From NCBI RefSeq assembly GCF_011044155.1, contig NZ_CP049056.1, positions 3,538,001 through 3,602,000 of the forward strand: 64,000 nt of DNA, in the 5' to 3' direction. The notes beneath the pieces are model-generated. The model was not told the DNA's origin and made no database searches. It worked only from the letters and a program-made list of their open reading frames with translations. Source of the DNA: Pikeienuella piscinae (GTDB lineage: Bacteria > Pseudomonadota > Alphaproteobacteria > Rhodobacterales > Rhodobacteraceae). The translations under genes were made by a program, and so were the position numbers. Of the stretch, positions 35,548 to 44,964 are shown in pieces; position 1 is the stretch's first letter, and each line of letters starts with the position of its first letter.

Positions 35548-36306
35548 ATGTGGCGCCTCGCGCTCCTCCTCGCCCTCATCGCCGCGCCGGTGGCCGCCAG
35601 TCAGCGTCCGGCGGCGGACATTGCGGCGATTTGTGACGAGGCCGCGCGCATCGGCGCCTCGGCGAGCGAAGCGCCGCTCGAGATCCTCCGCGCGCTGACC
35701 CGCACCGAGACGGGCCGCCGCCTCGACGGCGCGTTCAGGCCCTGGCCCTGGACCGTCAACATGGAGGGGGAGGGTTTCTGGTTCGAGACGAGGGAAGAGG
35801 CGCTGGCCTTCGTCCGCGCACGCCGCGCCGCCGGCGCGCGCTCCTTCGACATCGGCTGTTTCCAGATCAACTTTCGATGGCATGGCGGGGCGTTCGAATC
35901 GATCGAGGCGATGTTCGACCCGGCTCTCAACGCCCGCTATGCGGCGAAATTTCTTGACGAGTTGAAGTCCGAGGGGGGCGGCTGGCGCGCTGCGGTCGGC
36001 CGCTATCATTCCAGAACACCCGAATTCGCGCGGCGCTACTCCGACCGTTTCGAGACGATCCTGGCTTCGCTCTCCGCCGTTTCGGCCGCGCCCACCATCG
36101 CCCGCGGCCGGCAGCCGCTCGGTCGTGACGCCTGGCCGCCGCTTTTCCAGGGCGGCCCGGCCGGAGCGGCCGGCGGCGTCTTTGTCGCCCCGCCCGCGCA
36201 TGGCGAACCGGCCCGCGCGCGCGCCAATTGGCGCGGCGGGATCGCGCTCGATGTCTTCACCGCCGGCGCCGGGCTCCTGCGCCCGGTCCGGCCGCTTTTC
36301 GATTAG
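35548..36306 (+). CDS. flagellar lytic transglycosylase (SLT domain, SltF-like)
   Basis: The 252-residue protein has a signal peptide (WRLALLLALIAAPVAAS) and an SLT domain: catalytic Glu in ILRALTRTETGRRLDG, then SFDIGCFQINFRWHG, and the helix NARYAAKFLDELKSEGGGWRAAVGRYHS. The C-terminal 80 residues are Gly/Ala/Pro-rich and unassigned. It cuts peptidoglycan in the periplasm. Between fliQ and flhA, and with FlgJ lacking a muramidase, it is the likely cell-wall opener for rod passage, as SltF is in Rhodobacter sphaeroides. Confidence 0.88.
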   Translation: MWRLALLLALIAAPVAASQRPAADIAAICDEAARIGASASEAPLEILRALTRTETGRRLDGAFRPWPWTVNMEGEGFWFETREEALAFVRARRAAGARSFDIGCFQINFRWHGGAFESIEAMFDPALNARYAAKFLDELKSEGGGWRAAVGRYHSRTPEFARRYSDRFETILASLSAVSAAPTIARGRQPLGRDAWPPLFQGGPAGAAGGVFVAPPAHGEPARARANWRGGIALDVFTAGAGLLRPVRPLFD

Positions 36307-36312
36307 GTCGTG

Positions 36313-38379
36313 ATGGACGTATCCAAACTATACCAGCCGACGATCATGCTGGCGCTGGCGCTTCTGGCGGTGATCGTGATGATGATCCTGCCGATCCCGG
36401 CGCTGCTGCTGGATCTCGGGCTCACGCTCTCGTTCGGCCTTTCGATCCTCGTCTTCACCAACACGCTGTTCATCAACCGTCCACTGGATTTTTCAGCGTT
36501 TCCGACCGTCCTTCTCGCCTCGCTGATGCTGCGGCTTTCGCTCAATGTCTCTTCGACCAAGCTGATCATCGGCGAGGGGCATAACGGCCCGCACGCCGCT
36601 GGCGAGGTGATCGAGGGCTTCGCGATGTTCGTGATGGGCGGGTCGATCTGGCTGGGCCTCGTCGTCTTCGGCGTCCTGCTGATCGTGAATTTCATCGTCA
36701 TCACCAAGGGCGCCGGCCGGATGGCCGAGGTCGGCGCCCGCTTCGCGCTCGACGGCATGCCGGGCCGTCAGCTCGCCATCGACAGCGACATGGCGGCCGG
36801 CGCGATCAGTCATGAGGAGGCGCGCGCGAAGCGCAAGACCGAGCAGGAGGAGACGACATTCTTCGGCTCGCTCGACGGCGCCTCCAAATTCGTGAAGGGC
36901 GACGCGGTCGCCGGGCTTCTCATCACGCTACTCAATCTCGTCGTCGGCCTCGCCATGGGTGTTCTTGTCCACGGCATGCCGATCGGCGAGGCGTTCTCGA
37001 CCTACGCCATCCTCACCGTCGGGGACGGGCTGGTGAACCAGATACCGGCGGTCATCATTTCGATCGCGGCCGCGCTTCTTCTCTCCAAGGGCGGCGTTCT
37101 CGGTTCCACCGACAAGGCGCTCTTCAGCCAGCTTGGCGGCTTTCCCGGCGCGCTCGCCACCGTCGCTGGGCTCATGATGCTGCTCGCGCTGGTGCCCGGC
37201 CTTCCGATGACGCCGTTTCTTCTCGGCGCGGTCCTGCTCGGCGCCGCCGCCTGGGCGGGCGCGCGCCGCGCCGCGCGTCTCGCGATCGCGCCGCCGAGCG
37301 AAGCCGTGGCGAAGCGACCGGAAAAGAAGGTCGGCGATCTTCTCGATCTCGACGAAATCCATGTGGAATTCGCCGCAGACATGGTCGATTCGGTGATGGA
37401 CGAAGCGACTGGGCTCGGCAATCGAATCACCAATATGCGCAACCATATTGTCGCGCTCTATGGCGTGGTGATCCCGGAGATCCGCTTGACCGACGATATC
37501 GAGCTCGCCTCCGGTTCCTACGTCATCCGCATCCAGGGCGTGGAGATGGCGCGCGCCACGTTGCGCCCTGGCCGGGTTCTCGTGCTGCTGGGCGACGAGC
37601 CGACGCTGGCGCCTGCGGGCGAGGACGCGGCGGAGCCGGTTTACGGCGCCCCGGCGCGCTGGATCTCGTCCGACGATCAGGAGAGCGCGGCGCTGAACGG
37701 GTTTTCGGTCATCACGCCGACTGAGGTCGTGGCGACGCATCTCCTTGAGATCGTGAAATCCAATTTCGGCCGACTCTTCACCCGCCGCGCGCTGCGCAAG
37801 CTCCTCGAGGAGTTCGCCGCCGTTTCCGACCCGGCGCGCGCCGCCGCCAACCGTCGCCTTCTCGACGAGTTCATCCCGGACAAGGCGCCGATCGACCTGG
37901 TGCAGACGGTTCTGCGCCGGCTGCTGGAGGAACAGGTCTCGGTCCGGAACCTTCCGCTGATTCTCGAGGCGATACAGGAGGCGAAACAGGCCGGCGCCAC
38001 GCCCGACGCCATCGTCGAGCATGTCCGCCGCCGCCTTGGCTTCCAGCTTGTCGCCGGGTTGACCGAGGAGGACGGTGCGTTGCCAATCATCCAGTTGCGC
38101 CCCGAATGGGAGGAACTGTTCACAAGGCACCAGACCGAGGTCGAAGGCGGGATCGCCGATGTCGCGCTGCCGCCATCGGAGTTCAACCGCCTCGCCGGCT
38201 CGATCGCCGAAAAGGTGGCTGAAGCGGGGCGGGAGGGGCGTGTGCCGGTGATCGCCACCTCCTCCACCCGCCGCCGGTTCCTGCGCACGGTGCTGGAGGC
38301 GAAGGGCGTCAGAAACGCCGTCCTTTCGTTCGACGAGATCGGCGTCAACGCCCGGCCGGCGCTGATCGGCGTCGCCTGA
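36313..38379 (+). CDS. flhA: flagellar export-gate protein FlhA
   Basis: The 688-residue protein has eight transmembrane helices in its first 330 residues, including the FHIPEP-region block (VIVMMILPIPALLLDLGLTLSFGLSILVF, LNVSSTKLIIGEGHNGPHAAGEVIEGFAMFVM, DGMPGRQLAIDSDM), and a large cytosolic nonameric-ring domain that docks chaperone-substrate complexes. A GTG one codon upstream is an alternative start. It begins 6 bp after the transglycosylase stop. Length is normal. Confidence 0.97.
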   Translation: MDVSKLYQPTIMLALALLAVIVMMILPIPALLLDLGLTLSFGLSILVFTNTLFINRPLDFSAFPTVLLASLMLRLSLNVSSTKLIIGEGHNGPHAAGEVIEGFAMFVMGGSIWLGLVVFGVLLIVNFIVITKGAGRMAEVGARFALDGMPGRQLAIDSDMAAGAISHEEARAKRKTEQEETTFFGSLDGASKFVKGDAVAGLLITLLNLVVGLAMGVLVHGMPIGEAFSTYAILTVGDGLVNQIPAVIISIAAALLLSKGGVLGSTDKALFSQLGGFPGALATVAGLMMLLALVPGLPMTPFLLGAVLLGAAAWAGARRAARLAIAPPSEAVAKRPEKKVGDLLDLDEIHVEFAADMVDSVMDEATGLGNRITNMRNHIVALYGVVIPEIRLTDDIELASGSYVIRIQGVEMARATLRPGRVLVLLGDEPTLAPAGEDAAEPVYGAPARWISSDDQESAALNGFSVITPTEVVATHLLEIVKSNFGRLFTRRALRKLLEEFAAVSDPARAAANRRLLDEFIPDKAPIDLVQTVLRRLLEEQVSVRNLPLILEAIQEAKQAGATPDAIVEHVRRRLGFQLVAGLTEEDGALPIIQLRPEWEELFTRHQTEVEGGIADVALPPSEFNRLAGSIAEKVAEAGREGRVPVIATSSTRRRFLRTVLEAKGVRNAVLSFDEIGVNARPALIGVA

Positions 38380-38382
38380 GCG

Positions 38383-39213
38383 ATGGAGGCCCAGCCTGAG
38401 ATCATGCGGCTTTTCGCGGCCCTCGGAAGGCTGCTCTCCTTTTCCGAAGCGGAGCTCTACGCGCTGGTCGCGGTGTTCGTGCGGGTCGGCGCGGTCGCGG
38501 TGTTGCTGCCCGGTTTCGGCGAACAGATGGTCCCGATGCGGGTCCGGCTGGTCGCCGCGCTCGCCTTCACCGCAATTGTCTGGCCGGCGGTCGCGCCCGG
38601 GCTGGCGCTCCCGTTCCAGCCCCTCGGCGCTGCGATGGCGCCGCCGCTCGCCTATGGGCGGCTGTTACTAGCGGAGGCGGCTTGCGGTCTCGTGCTCGGC
38701 CTCGCGCTCCGCTTCTTGGTCTTCGCGCTGCAACTCACCGGTTCGATGGCGGCGCAGGCGACCTCGGTCGCGCAGATTTTCGGGGGTGGGGCGACTCCCG
38801 ACCCCATGCCGGCGATCGGCAACCTACTTGTTCTCGCCGGCATCGCGCTGGCGCTCGCCTCCGGGCTCCATGTTAAGGCCGCGCTGGCGATGATCGGCTC
38901 TTATGAGGTGCTGCCCTTCGGGGTCTTTCCGGTCGCCGGCGATCTCGCGGAATGGGGCGTCGCGCGGGCCGCGCAGGTCTTTGACGTCGCCTTCATGCTG
39001 GCTTCCCCCTTCATCGTCGCGGCGCTCGTCTACAATGTCGCGCTCGGGGCCATCAACCGGGCCATGCCGCAACTGATGGTCGCCTTCGTCGGCGCGCCGG
39101 CGATCACCGCCGGGGCGCTTCTCTTCCTTCTGCTCGCGGCGCCGGTCGGGTTGGCGCACTGGTCCGGGTTGCTGGATGTGGTGCTGGCGGCGCCATTCGC
39201 TACGCCGAGATGA
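38383..39213 (+). CDS. fliR: flagellar export-gate protein FliR
   Basis: The 276-residue integral membrane protein has about six helices. Blocks are FVRVGAVAVLLPGFGEQMVPMRVRLVAALAFTAIVWP, the LRFLVFALQLTGSMAAQATSVAQIFGGG segment and VYNVALGAINRAMPQLMVAFVGAPA, typical of FliR. It caps the FliP-FliQ-FliR gate and contacts FlhB, whose gene overlaps it by 4 bp. Confidence 0.96.
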   Translation: MEAQPEIMRLFAALGRLLSFSEAELYALVAVFVRVGAVAVLLPGFGEQMVPMRVRLVAALAFTAIVWPAVAPGLALPFQPLGAAMAPPLAYGRLLLAEAACGLVLGLALRFLVFALQLTGSMAAQATSVAQIFGGGATPDPMPAIGNLLVLAGIALALASGLHVKAALAMIGSYEVLPFGVFPVAGDLAEWGVARAAQVFDVAFMLASPFIVAALVYNVALGAINRAMPQLMVAFVGAPAITAGALLFLLLAAPVGLAHWSGLLDVVLAAPFATPR

Positions 39214-40298
39214 GCGGGGAAGGACAGGATTCGGGGGAGAAGTCCCATGAACCGACGCAACAGCGTCTCGATGAGGCGCGAAAGAAGGGCGATGTTCCGA
39301 AATCCGCCGACCTGTCCGCCGCCGCCGCCTATTTCGGCCTGCTGGTCGCGTTGGGCGTCGCCGGCGTCGGCGCGGCCGGCTCCAGCGGCGCGGTCCTCGC
39401 CGGCTATCTTGCGCGGGCCGAGACGCTGGCCCCGCGCCACCTGAACTCGGGGGCCGGGCTTTCGTTTGAAATCGCGCTTCAGGCCATCGCGGGCTTTCTC
39501 CCGCTCTTCGGCCTGCCGTTTCTCTTTGTGCTTGTGGCGATCTTCGCGCAGCAGGCCCTTGTCTTCGCGCCGGAGAAACTGGCCCCGAGGTTGAATCGGA
39601 TATCGCCGCTCACGCAGGCGAAGAACAAGTTCGGTCCGACCGGGCTGTTCGAGTTTACGAAATCGGCGCTGAAGCTGATGGTCATCTCCATCGTCCTCGC
39701 GCTCTTCCTGATGAGCGAGACCGACCGCATCGTCGGCCTCACCCGTGCAGCGCCGAAGGCGATCCCGGCCGAGATGGCGCGGCTCGCCGTCTCGCTCCTG
39801 CTTCAGATCGCGGTAGTGGCGCTGGTCATCGCCGTGTTCGACGTGCTCTGGCAGCGATTCGACCACGCGCGAAAGCTGAGGATGAGCTTTCAGGAACTGA
39901 AGGAGGAGATGAAACGTTCCGAAGGCGACCCGATGATCAAGTCGCAGCGCCGGCGGCGGGGGGAGGAGATCGCGACCAATCGCATGATGAGCGATGTGCC
40001 GAAGGCGGCTGTGGTGATTGTCAACCCGACGCATTACGCGGTGGCGCTTAAATGGGATCGGCGGACCGACGGCGCGCCGGTGGTGGTGGCGAAGGGCGTC
40101 GATGGCGTCGCGCTTCGCATCCGCGAGGCGGCTGAACGGGCCAATGTGCCGATCCACCACGACCCGCCGACCGCCCGCGCGCTGGAGGCGGTGGTCGAGA
40201 TCGGCGCCGAGATCGAACCGGCGCATTACCACGCGGTAGCCGCCGCGATCCGCTTTGCCGAGGCGCTCCGCGCGAAAGCCAGGGAGCGCGGGACGTGA
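39210..40298 (+). CDS. flhB: flagellar export-switch protein FlhB
   Basis: The 362-residue protein has four transmembrane helices and the cytosolic domain with the autocleavage motif NPTH (in VVIVNPTHYAVALKWD), cleaved between Asn and Pro to allow the hook-to-filament switch triggered by FliK. The N-terminal EKSHEPTQQRLDEARKKGDVPKSADL is typical. It overlaps fliR by ATGA and the next gene by GTGA. Confidence 0.97.
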   Translation: MSGEGQDSGEKSHEPTQQRLDEARKKGDVPKSADLSAAAAYFGLLVALGVAGVGAAGSSGAVLAGYLARAETLAPRHLNSGAGLSFEIALQAIAGFLPLFGLPFLFVLVAIFAQQALVFAPEKLAPRLNRISPLTQAKNKFGPTGLFEFTKSALKLMVISIVLALFLMSETDRIVGLTRAAPKAIPAEMARLAVSLLLQIAVVALVIAVFDVLWQRFDHARKLRMSFQELKEEMKRSEGDPMIKSQRRRRGEEIATNRMMSDVPKAAVVIVNPTHYAVALKWDRRTDGAPVVVAKGVDGVALRIREAAERANVPIHHDPPTARALEAVVEIGAEIEPAHYHAVAAAIRFAEALRAKARERGT

Positions 40299-40693
40299 GC
40301 GCGGAGAGATTCGCCATGCTGGAGGATATCGCGCACAGGATCAGCTTGCGCGACCTCGCCGAACTCGCGCGCATCAGGCGCGCCCTCGCGGCGCTCGATA
40401 CGGAGGCGGCGGCGCTGCGCCGGGCCGAGGCCTCGGAGGTGGCGGCGGCGGATATCAACGACCCGGCGGCGGCGCGTCTGCTCGCCCGCTTCCGCGAGGT
40501 CAACGCGGCGCGCATTCAGGCGCTCCTCGAACGCCGCGCGGCGATGGCGGCGGATGAGGCGGCCGCCCGCGCCGCCGCGATCCGCGCGCTCGGCCGCGCG
40601 CATGCGGCGGCGCGCCTTCGTCGACGCGCCGAAGCGGAGGCCAGCGCGGCGCGCGCGCGCCGCGAAGAGCGGGCGCTCGCCTTTCGTTCCTGA
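40295..40693 (+). CDS. small coiled-coil protein at the end of the export-gate operon (FliJ-like?)
   Basis: The 132-residue protein starts with GTG overlapping the flhB stop (GTGA) and is one long Ala/Arg/Glu-rich helix (RDLAELARIRRALAALDTEAAALRRAE...). Size, coiled coil and context suggest a FliJ-type central stalk, but composition-biased helices give little homology signal, so it stays uncharacterised. A GGCGGCGCGCCGCC palindrome at 40731-40744 follows. Confidence 0.6.
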   Translation: MSAERFAMLEDIAHRISLRDLAELARIRRALAALDTEAAALRRAEASEVAAADINDPAAARLLARFREVNAARIQALLERRAAMAADEAAARAAAIRALGRAHAAARLRRRAEAEASAARARREERALAFRS

Positions 40694-40780
40694 TCTGACG
40701 GTCCCGTGTCCGACGCCCGAAATGCTTGACGGCGGCGCGCCGCCGCACGAGGCTTGCCAGTGAGCCGCAGAGGGACGCCC

Positions 40781-41704
40781 ATGTCGCCGAGAATGGCCTA
40801 CCTTCTCTGCCTCGTCGGCGTCTGCGGCCATGCGTCGTCCGAGTTTGTCGCCAAGCTGGCGGACACGCCGGGACCGGAATTCACTGTCTGGCGCTTCATG
40901 ATCGGCGGCGCGGGGTTGCTCGTGATGACGCGGTTCTGGCCCGGCAATCACGACCTCGTCGGTCCGCTTCGGCGAGAGGGGCTCAGGATCACGCTCCTCT
41001 CCTGCCTCGGTATGGCGCTCGGCCAGCTTATCTTTCACTGGGCGCTGGATTTCACCTCCGTCGTTCAGGTCGCGACGATCGTCACCGCGATCCCGATCTT
41101 CTTCGTGATCTTCGACCGGCTGATCAACGGTGCGCCGCTTGCGCCGCCGAAGGTGGTCAGTGGGATCGGCGCCTTTCTCGCGGTCATTCTCCTGATGACC
41201 AACGGGGCGGGGCTCTCGACCGGTCCGGACGACCTGATCGGCACCGCGCTTGCGCTCGCCTGCGGCGGGCTGGGCGGGCTCTATCTGGTGCTGGCGAAGC
41301 CGCTGGTCGGCCGATACGGGCCGGTGCGCATGACCGCCTACACGTTCGTGATCGGGTTCTTCTTTCTCTATGTCGTCGTCGGCAGCTTCTGGGGAACCTG
41401 GGTCAACCCGATGAGCATCTTTGAGAAAACCGGCCAGCAGGTCGCCGGCATCCTGACCATCGGCCTCTGGAACACCGCCATCGCCATGTCCGCCTGGCTC
41501 GCCGGTCTGGCCGCCGCGCCGGACGGGCAGCGGGCGAATTATCTTTTCTTCCTGAAGCCGGTGATCGCGGCTTTTCTGGCGGTGGCCATCCTCGGCGACC
41601 AACTGACCCTGCTCCAGGTGCTGGCGATTCTGGCGATCTGCCTCTGCGTCGGCGTTGAATATCTCTGGACCCGCGCGCGCGGCGGGTGGCGACGGTCTGA
41701 GTGA
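40781..41704 (+). CDS. EamA/DMT-superfamily transporter
   Basis: The 307-residue membrane protein has ten helices in two EamA halves (ALDFTSVVQVATIVTAIPIFFVIFDRL in the first, ANYLFFLKPVIAAFLAVAILGDQLT in the second). Substrate unknown. The ATG at 40781 is chosen for AGAGGGA upstream; GTG at 40760 is an alternative. It ends 3 bp from the convergent pyk stop. It is unrelated to the EamA gene at 16828 beyond the family. Confidence 0.87.
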   Translation: MSPRMAYLLCLVGVCGHASSEFVAKLADTPGPEFTVWRFMIGGAGLLVMTRFWPGNHDLVGPLRREGLRITLLSCLGMALGQLIFHWALDFTSVVQVATIVTAIPIFFVIFDRLINGAPLAPPKVVSGIGAFLAVILLMTNGAGLSTGPDDLIGTALALACGGLGGLYLVLAKPLVGRYGPVRMTAYTFVIGFFFLYVVVGSFWGTWVNPMSIFEKTGQQVAGILTIGLWNTAIAMSAWLAGLAAAPDGQRANYLFFLKPVIAAFLAVAILGDQLTLLQVLAILAICLCVGVEYLWTRARGGWRRSE

Positions 41705-41707
41705 TCG

Positions 41708-43153
41708 CTAGTTCGGCTCGCCGGCGTAGATCTTCTTCACATCGCATGGCGCGACGCGCAGGATATTCGTCGTGCCCGGCGTGTTGAAGGGAACCCCCGC
41801 CGTCACCACGATGAAATCCGCCTCGGTCGCGAACCCGTCGGCCAGCACGGTGCGCGCCGCGCTGACCACCGCGAGCTTGAAGCGCTCGACTTCCTCCGTG
41901 ACCGAGCAATGCAGCCCCCAGACCAGCGCCAGCCGCCGCGCGGTGGAGCGGAAAGGGGTGAGCGCGATGATCGGTGTGAACGGCCGCTCGCGGGCCATCA
42001 GCTGTGCGGTGGCGCCGGAATGGGTGAAGCAGCAGATCGCCTTGATATCCGTTGTCTCGGCCACCTCACGCGCGGCGGCGGTGATTGCGGTAGCGACCGC
42101 GTCGCCGGAGCCGGTGCGGCCATGAGTGATGATCTCGCGATAGGTCGGGTCGGCTTCGACCGCCAACGCCACCGCATTCATTGTCGTCACCGCCTCGACC
42201 GGATAGTCGCCCGCGGCGCTTTCGGCCGAGAGCATCACCGCGTCGGCGCCCTCATAGATCGCCTGCGCGACATCGGAGACTTCGGCCCGAGTCGGCACCG
42301 GGCTTTCGATCATGCTTTCCAGCATCTGCGTCGCGACGATCACCGGCTTCCCCGCGGCGCGGCAGCGCCGGACGATGCGCTTTTGCAGCGGCGGCACGTC
42401 AGAGACGGGCAATTCGACGCCGAGATCGCCGCGCGCCACCATGATTCCCGCCGAGGCTTCGATGATCGCATCGAGATCCTTAAGCGCCGCCGGCTTCTCG
42501 ATCTTCGCGAGCACGGCCGCCCGGCCTTTGGCGAGCCCGATCGTCTCCTCGACATCGGCGGCGCGCTGGACGAAGGAGATGCCGAGCCAGTCGACGCCCA
42601 GGTCGCAGACAAACTCCAAATCGGCGCGGTCCTTCTCACTCAGCGCCGCCAGCGGCAGCACCACGTCGGGCACGTTGACTCCCTTGCGGTCAGAGATCTC
42701 GCCGCCGACGATCACTTCGCAATCGGCGCTCTCATCGTCGCAGGCGGTCACCTTCAGGCGAATCTTGCCGTCATTGACAAGCAGAGCGGCGCCCGGCGTC
42801 AGCGCCTTGAAAATCTCCGGGTGCGGCAATTCGGCTCTGCTGGCGCCGCCCGGCGCTGGGTCGAGGTCGAGCCGGAACGCTGCGCCTTCCTCTAGCATCT
42901 GCGGCCCGTCGGCGAATGTTCCGACCCGCAGTTTTGGGCCCTGAAGGTCGGCGAGGATGCCGATCGGCCGGCAGAGCTCATGCTCCACCTCCCGGATGAT
43001 CCGGTGGCGCGCGGCGACTTCCTCATGGCTGCCATGGCTCATGTTGAGCCGGAAGACATCGGCGCCAGCCTCGAACAGCGCCTTGATCGTCTCGCGGTCG
43101 GAAGAGGCCGGGCCAAGCGTCGCCACGATCTTGACGTTGCGGTTACGGCGCAT
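41708..43153 (-). CDS. pyk: pyruvate kinase
   Basis: The 481-residue protein has the barrel motifs NVKIVATLGPASSDRETIKALFEAGADVFRLNMSHG, the catalytic-lysine stretch VLAKIEKPAALKDLDAIIEASAGIMVARGDLGVELP, and AKPVIVATQMLESMIESPVPTRAEVSDVAQAIYEGADAVMLSAESA. It converts phosphoenolpyruvate and ADP to pyruvate and ATP. The start MRRNRNVK has GAGGGGA upstream; 19 upstream codons are dropped. Length is standard. Confidence 0.98.
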   Translation of the reverse strand: MRRNRNVKIVATLGPASSDRETIKALFEAGADVFRLNMSHGSHEEVAARHRIIREVEHELCRPIGILADLQGPKLRVGTFADGPQMLEEGAAFRLDLDPAPGGASRAELPHPEIFKALTPGAALLVNDGKIRLKVTACDDESADCEVIVGGEISDRKGVNVPDVVLPLAALSEKDRADLEFVCDLGVDWLGISFVQRAADVEETIGLAKGRAAVLAKIEKPAALKDLDAIIEASAGIMVARGDLGVELPVSDVPPLQKRIVRRCRAAGKPVIVATQMLESMIESPVPTRAEVSDVAQAIYEGADAVMLSAESAAGDYPVEAVTTMNAVALAVEADPTYREIITHGRTGSGDAVATAITAAAREVAETTDIKAICCFTHSGATAQLMARERPFTPIIALTPFRSTARRLALVWGLHCSVTEEVERFKLAVVSAARTVLADGFATEADFIVVTAGVPFNTPGTTNILRVAPCDVKKIYAGEPN

Positions 43154-43280
43154 TTGTATCCCCTCGATCCGATAGGCTGTGGTTCGTCGGTCATAACCGG
43201 CGCCGCGCATCTTTCCTAGACCGCGGCTTCAAACCTCTCGCGTCGTTGATCGTCGCCCTGCCGGGCGCTATGCGGCGTGC

Positions 43281-44069
43281 ATGAATGATTCAGTTCGCCT
43301 CAGCGCCGCCGGTGAAGATTCGCCCTTCGAGATTGTCGGCGCGGCCCGCGATCCTTCTTGGATCGTGCTATGCGATCACGCCTCGAATCGTGTGCCACCC
43401 GAAGTCGCCGGCGGCGACCTCGGCCTGCCGCCGGAGGACATGGCCCGCCACATCGCATATGATGTCGGGGCGCGTGGCGTCGCCGTCGCGCTGGCAGATG
43501 CGCTCGGCGCGCCGATGGTCGCGTCGCGCTTTTCGCGGCTAGTGATCGACCCCAATCGCGGCGAGGACGACCCGACGCTGCTGATGAAGCTCTATGACGG
43601 TTCGATCATTCCCGGCAATCGGGAGGCCGACGCGGCGGAGCGCGAGCGCCGGCTCGCGCTTTATCATCGGCCCTATCACGACGCGCTTGACCGGCTGATC
43701 GGCGCCGCCGTGGCGAACGGTGTCGCGCCGCGCCTGTTGTCCGTCCATTCCTTCACGCCGCAGCTTCGCGGCCGGCCGAAACGCCCGTGGAAGATCGGCC
43801 TGCTCTGGGATCGGGACGATCGGATATTCCGCCCGCTCTATGAGCGTCTGCTTGAAGAACCTGGGCTGACAACCGGTGACAACGAGCCCTATTCCGGCCA
43901 TCTGCAGGGCGACACGATGTGGCGGCACGGCACGGCGCGCGGCCTCGCTCATGTGCTGATCGAAGTCAGGAACGACTTGATCCGGACCGAAGCCGAGCAG
44001 GCGCGATGGGGCCGTGATCTCGCGCGTTGGGCCACCGAGGCGATGGACGCGGAGGGCTCGGACGCCTAG
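43281..44069 (+). CDS. N-formylglutamate amidohydrolase family protein
   Basis: The 262-residue protein carries the FGase motifs DHASNRVPPEVAG, a HIAYDVGARGVA block, SRLVIDPNRGEDDPTLL and LLSVHSFTPQLRG, with VLIEVRNDLI near the end. Family members hydrolyse N-formylglutamate in histidine degradation, though this Rhodobacterales form beside pyk may have another substrate. No clear ribosome site precedes the ATG. It is divergent from pyk and leads a two-gene unit with the DUF1244 gene. Confidence 0.88.
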   Translation: MNDSVRLSAAGEDSPFEIVGAARDPSWIVLCDHASNRVPPEVAGGDLGLPPEDMARHIAYDVGARGVAVALADALGAPMVASRFSRLVIDPNRGEDDPTLLMKLYDGSIIPGNREADAAERERRLALYHRPYHDALDRLIGAAVANGVAPRLLSVHSFTPQLRGRPKRPWKIGLLWDRDDRIFRPLYERLLEEPGLTTGDNEPYSGHLQGDTMWRHGTARGLAHVLIEVRNDLIRTEAEQARWGRDLARWATEAMDAEGSDA

Positions 44070-44098
44070 ATCGTGGGTAGGCTATGGGAGATGCAGCA

Positions 44099-44389
44099 AT
44101 GGACGACCAGACCCGCCTTGAACTGGAGGCCGCCGCCTTCCGGCGACTTCGCGACCACCTGAGGACGCGGACCGATGTGCAGAACATCGACATGATGAAC
44201 CTCGCCGGCTTCTGCCGGAACTGCCTCAGTCGCTGGTATCAGGAAGCTGCGAACGAGCGCGGAATCGAAATGACGAAGGAGGAAGGGCGCGAAGCCTTTT
44301 ACGGCATGCCCTTCGACGAATGGCGCGCCCGGCATCAGTCCGACGCGACCGAAGCGCAAAAGGCCGCATTCGCCAAATCTCACGGCTGA
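44099..44389 (+). CDS. DUF1244 protein (SMc04008-like)
   Basis: The 96-residue protein has the DUF1244 core FRRLRDHLRTRTDVQNIDMMNLAGFCRNCLSRWYQEAANERGIEMTKEEGREAFYGMPFDEWRARHQ, a compact helical fold with conserved Cys. Function is unknown. The ATG at 44099 follows GGGAG; five upstream codons are dropped. It is 29 bp behind the amidohydrolase gene. Confidence 0.88.
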   Translation: MDDQTRLELEAAAFRRLRDHLRTRTDVQNIDMMNLAGFCRNCLSRWYQEAANERGIEMTKEEGREAFYGMPFDEWRARHQSDATEAQKAAFAKSHG

Positions 44390-44420
44390 CGCTGAGGGGA
44401 TCGGCTCCGTGGTCGCGCGC

Positions 44421-44816
44421 CTATTCGGCGCGCGTCCAGTTCTGCCCGCGGCAGAAGACCAGAAGGCACCCCTCGACCTCCAGCACGTCGCCGTTCAGCT
44501 CCATGCTGGCGGAATAGGTCTTGTCCTCGTCAGGAGCCCAGATTTCGCCGTCGTCCCACTTGTTCGCGCCATCGGGGGCCATGTCCGTGATGATCTGGCG
44601 GCCCAGGTTCTCATAGCTTTCTCTGGAGATCCCGGCCTTGTCGCGCGCGTCCACGATAACGCCGCAGAGCCTGTCGGCGCAGGGGCCGATATCGACCACC
44701 AGGTAGGAGCCTTCGTCATTCGCTTCGGTCTTCCATAGACCGGTGGGATCGGCCGTGGCCGCGGCGGCGGAGGTCAGCGCCGCGATCAGCGCGGCGACGG
44801 CGGTTTTCAGCTTCAT
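44421..44816 (-). CDS. DUF2147 secreted protein
   Basis: The 131-residue protein has a signal peptide ([20 protein letters not shown]) and a small beta-barrel domain of DUF2147 type ([37 protein letters not shown], then [32 protein letters not shown]) with four conserved Cys. It is periplasmic, function unknown. GAGGAA precedes the start. It is divergent from hisA. Confidence 0.88.
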   Translation of the reverse strand: MKLKTAVAALIAALTSAAAATADPTGLWKTEANDEGSYLVVDIGPCADRLCGVIVDARDKAGISRESYENLGRQIITDMAPDGANKWDDGEIWAPDEDKTYSASMELNGDVLEVEGCLLVFCRGQNWTRAE

Positions 44817-44964
44817 CTCGATTTCCTCGGTTCCTGCGATGAAAAGGTTCCGTGAGGCGGGCGCGGGCGTCAAGCTTCGTCTCGCAAGGAGGGCGCGGTT
44901 TGCAGGCCGCCGCGAAACGGCTATGAGGCGGCCGACCGCCGCCGCCCGGCCAAGGAGACGCCGC

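Noticed and set aside
36928-38130. 400-codon antisense frame in flhA
   Set aside because: flhA is unmistakable on the other strand; the antisense product is low-complexity and charged.
40731-40744. GGCGGCGCGCCGCC palindrome as a terminator after the flhB operon
   Set aside because: It has almost no loop when folded and no following U-run; in this GC-rich DNA such palindromes occur by chance.
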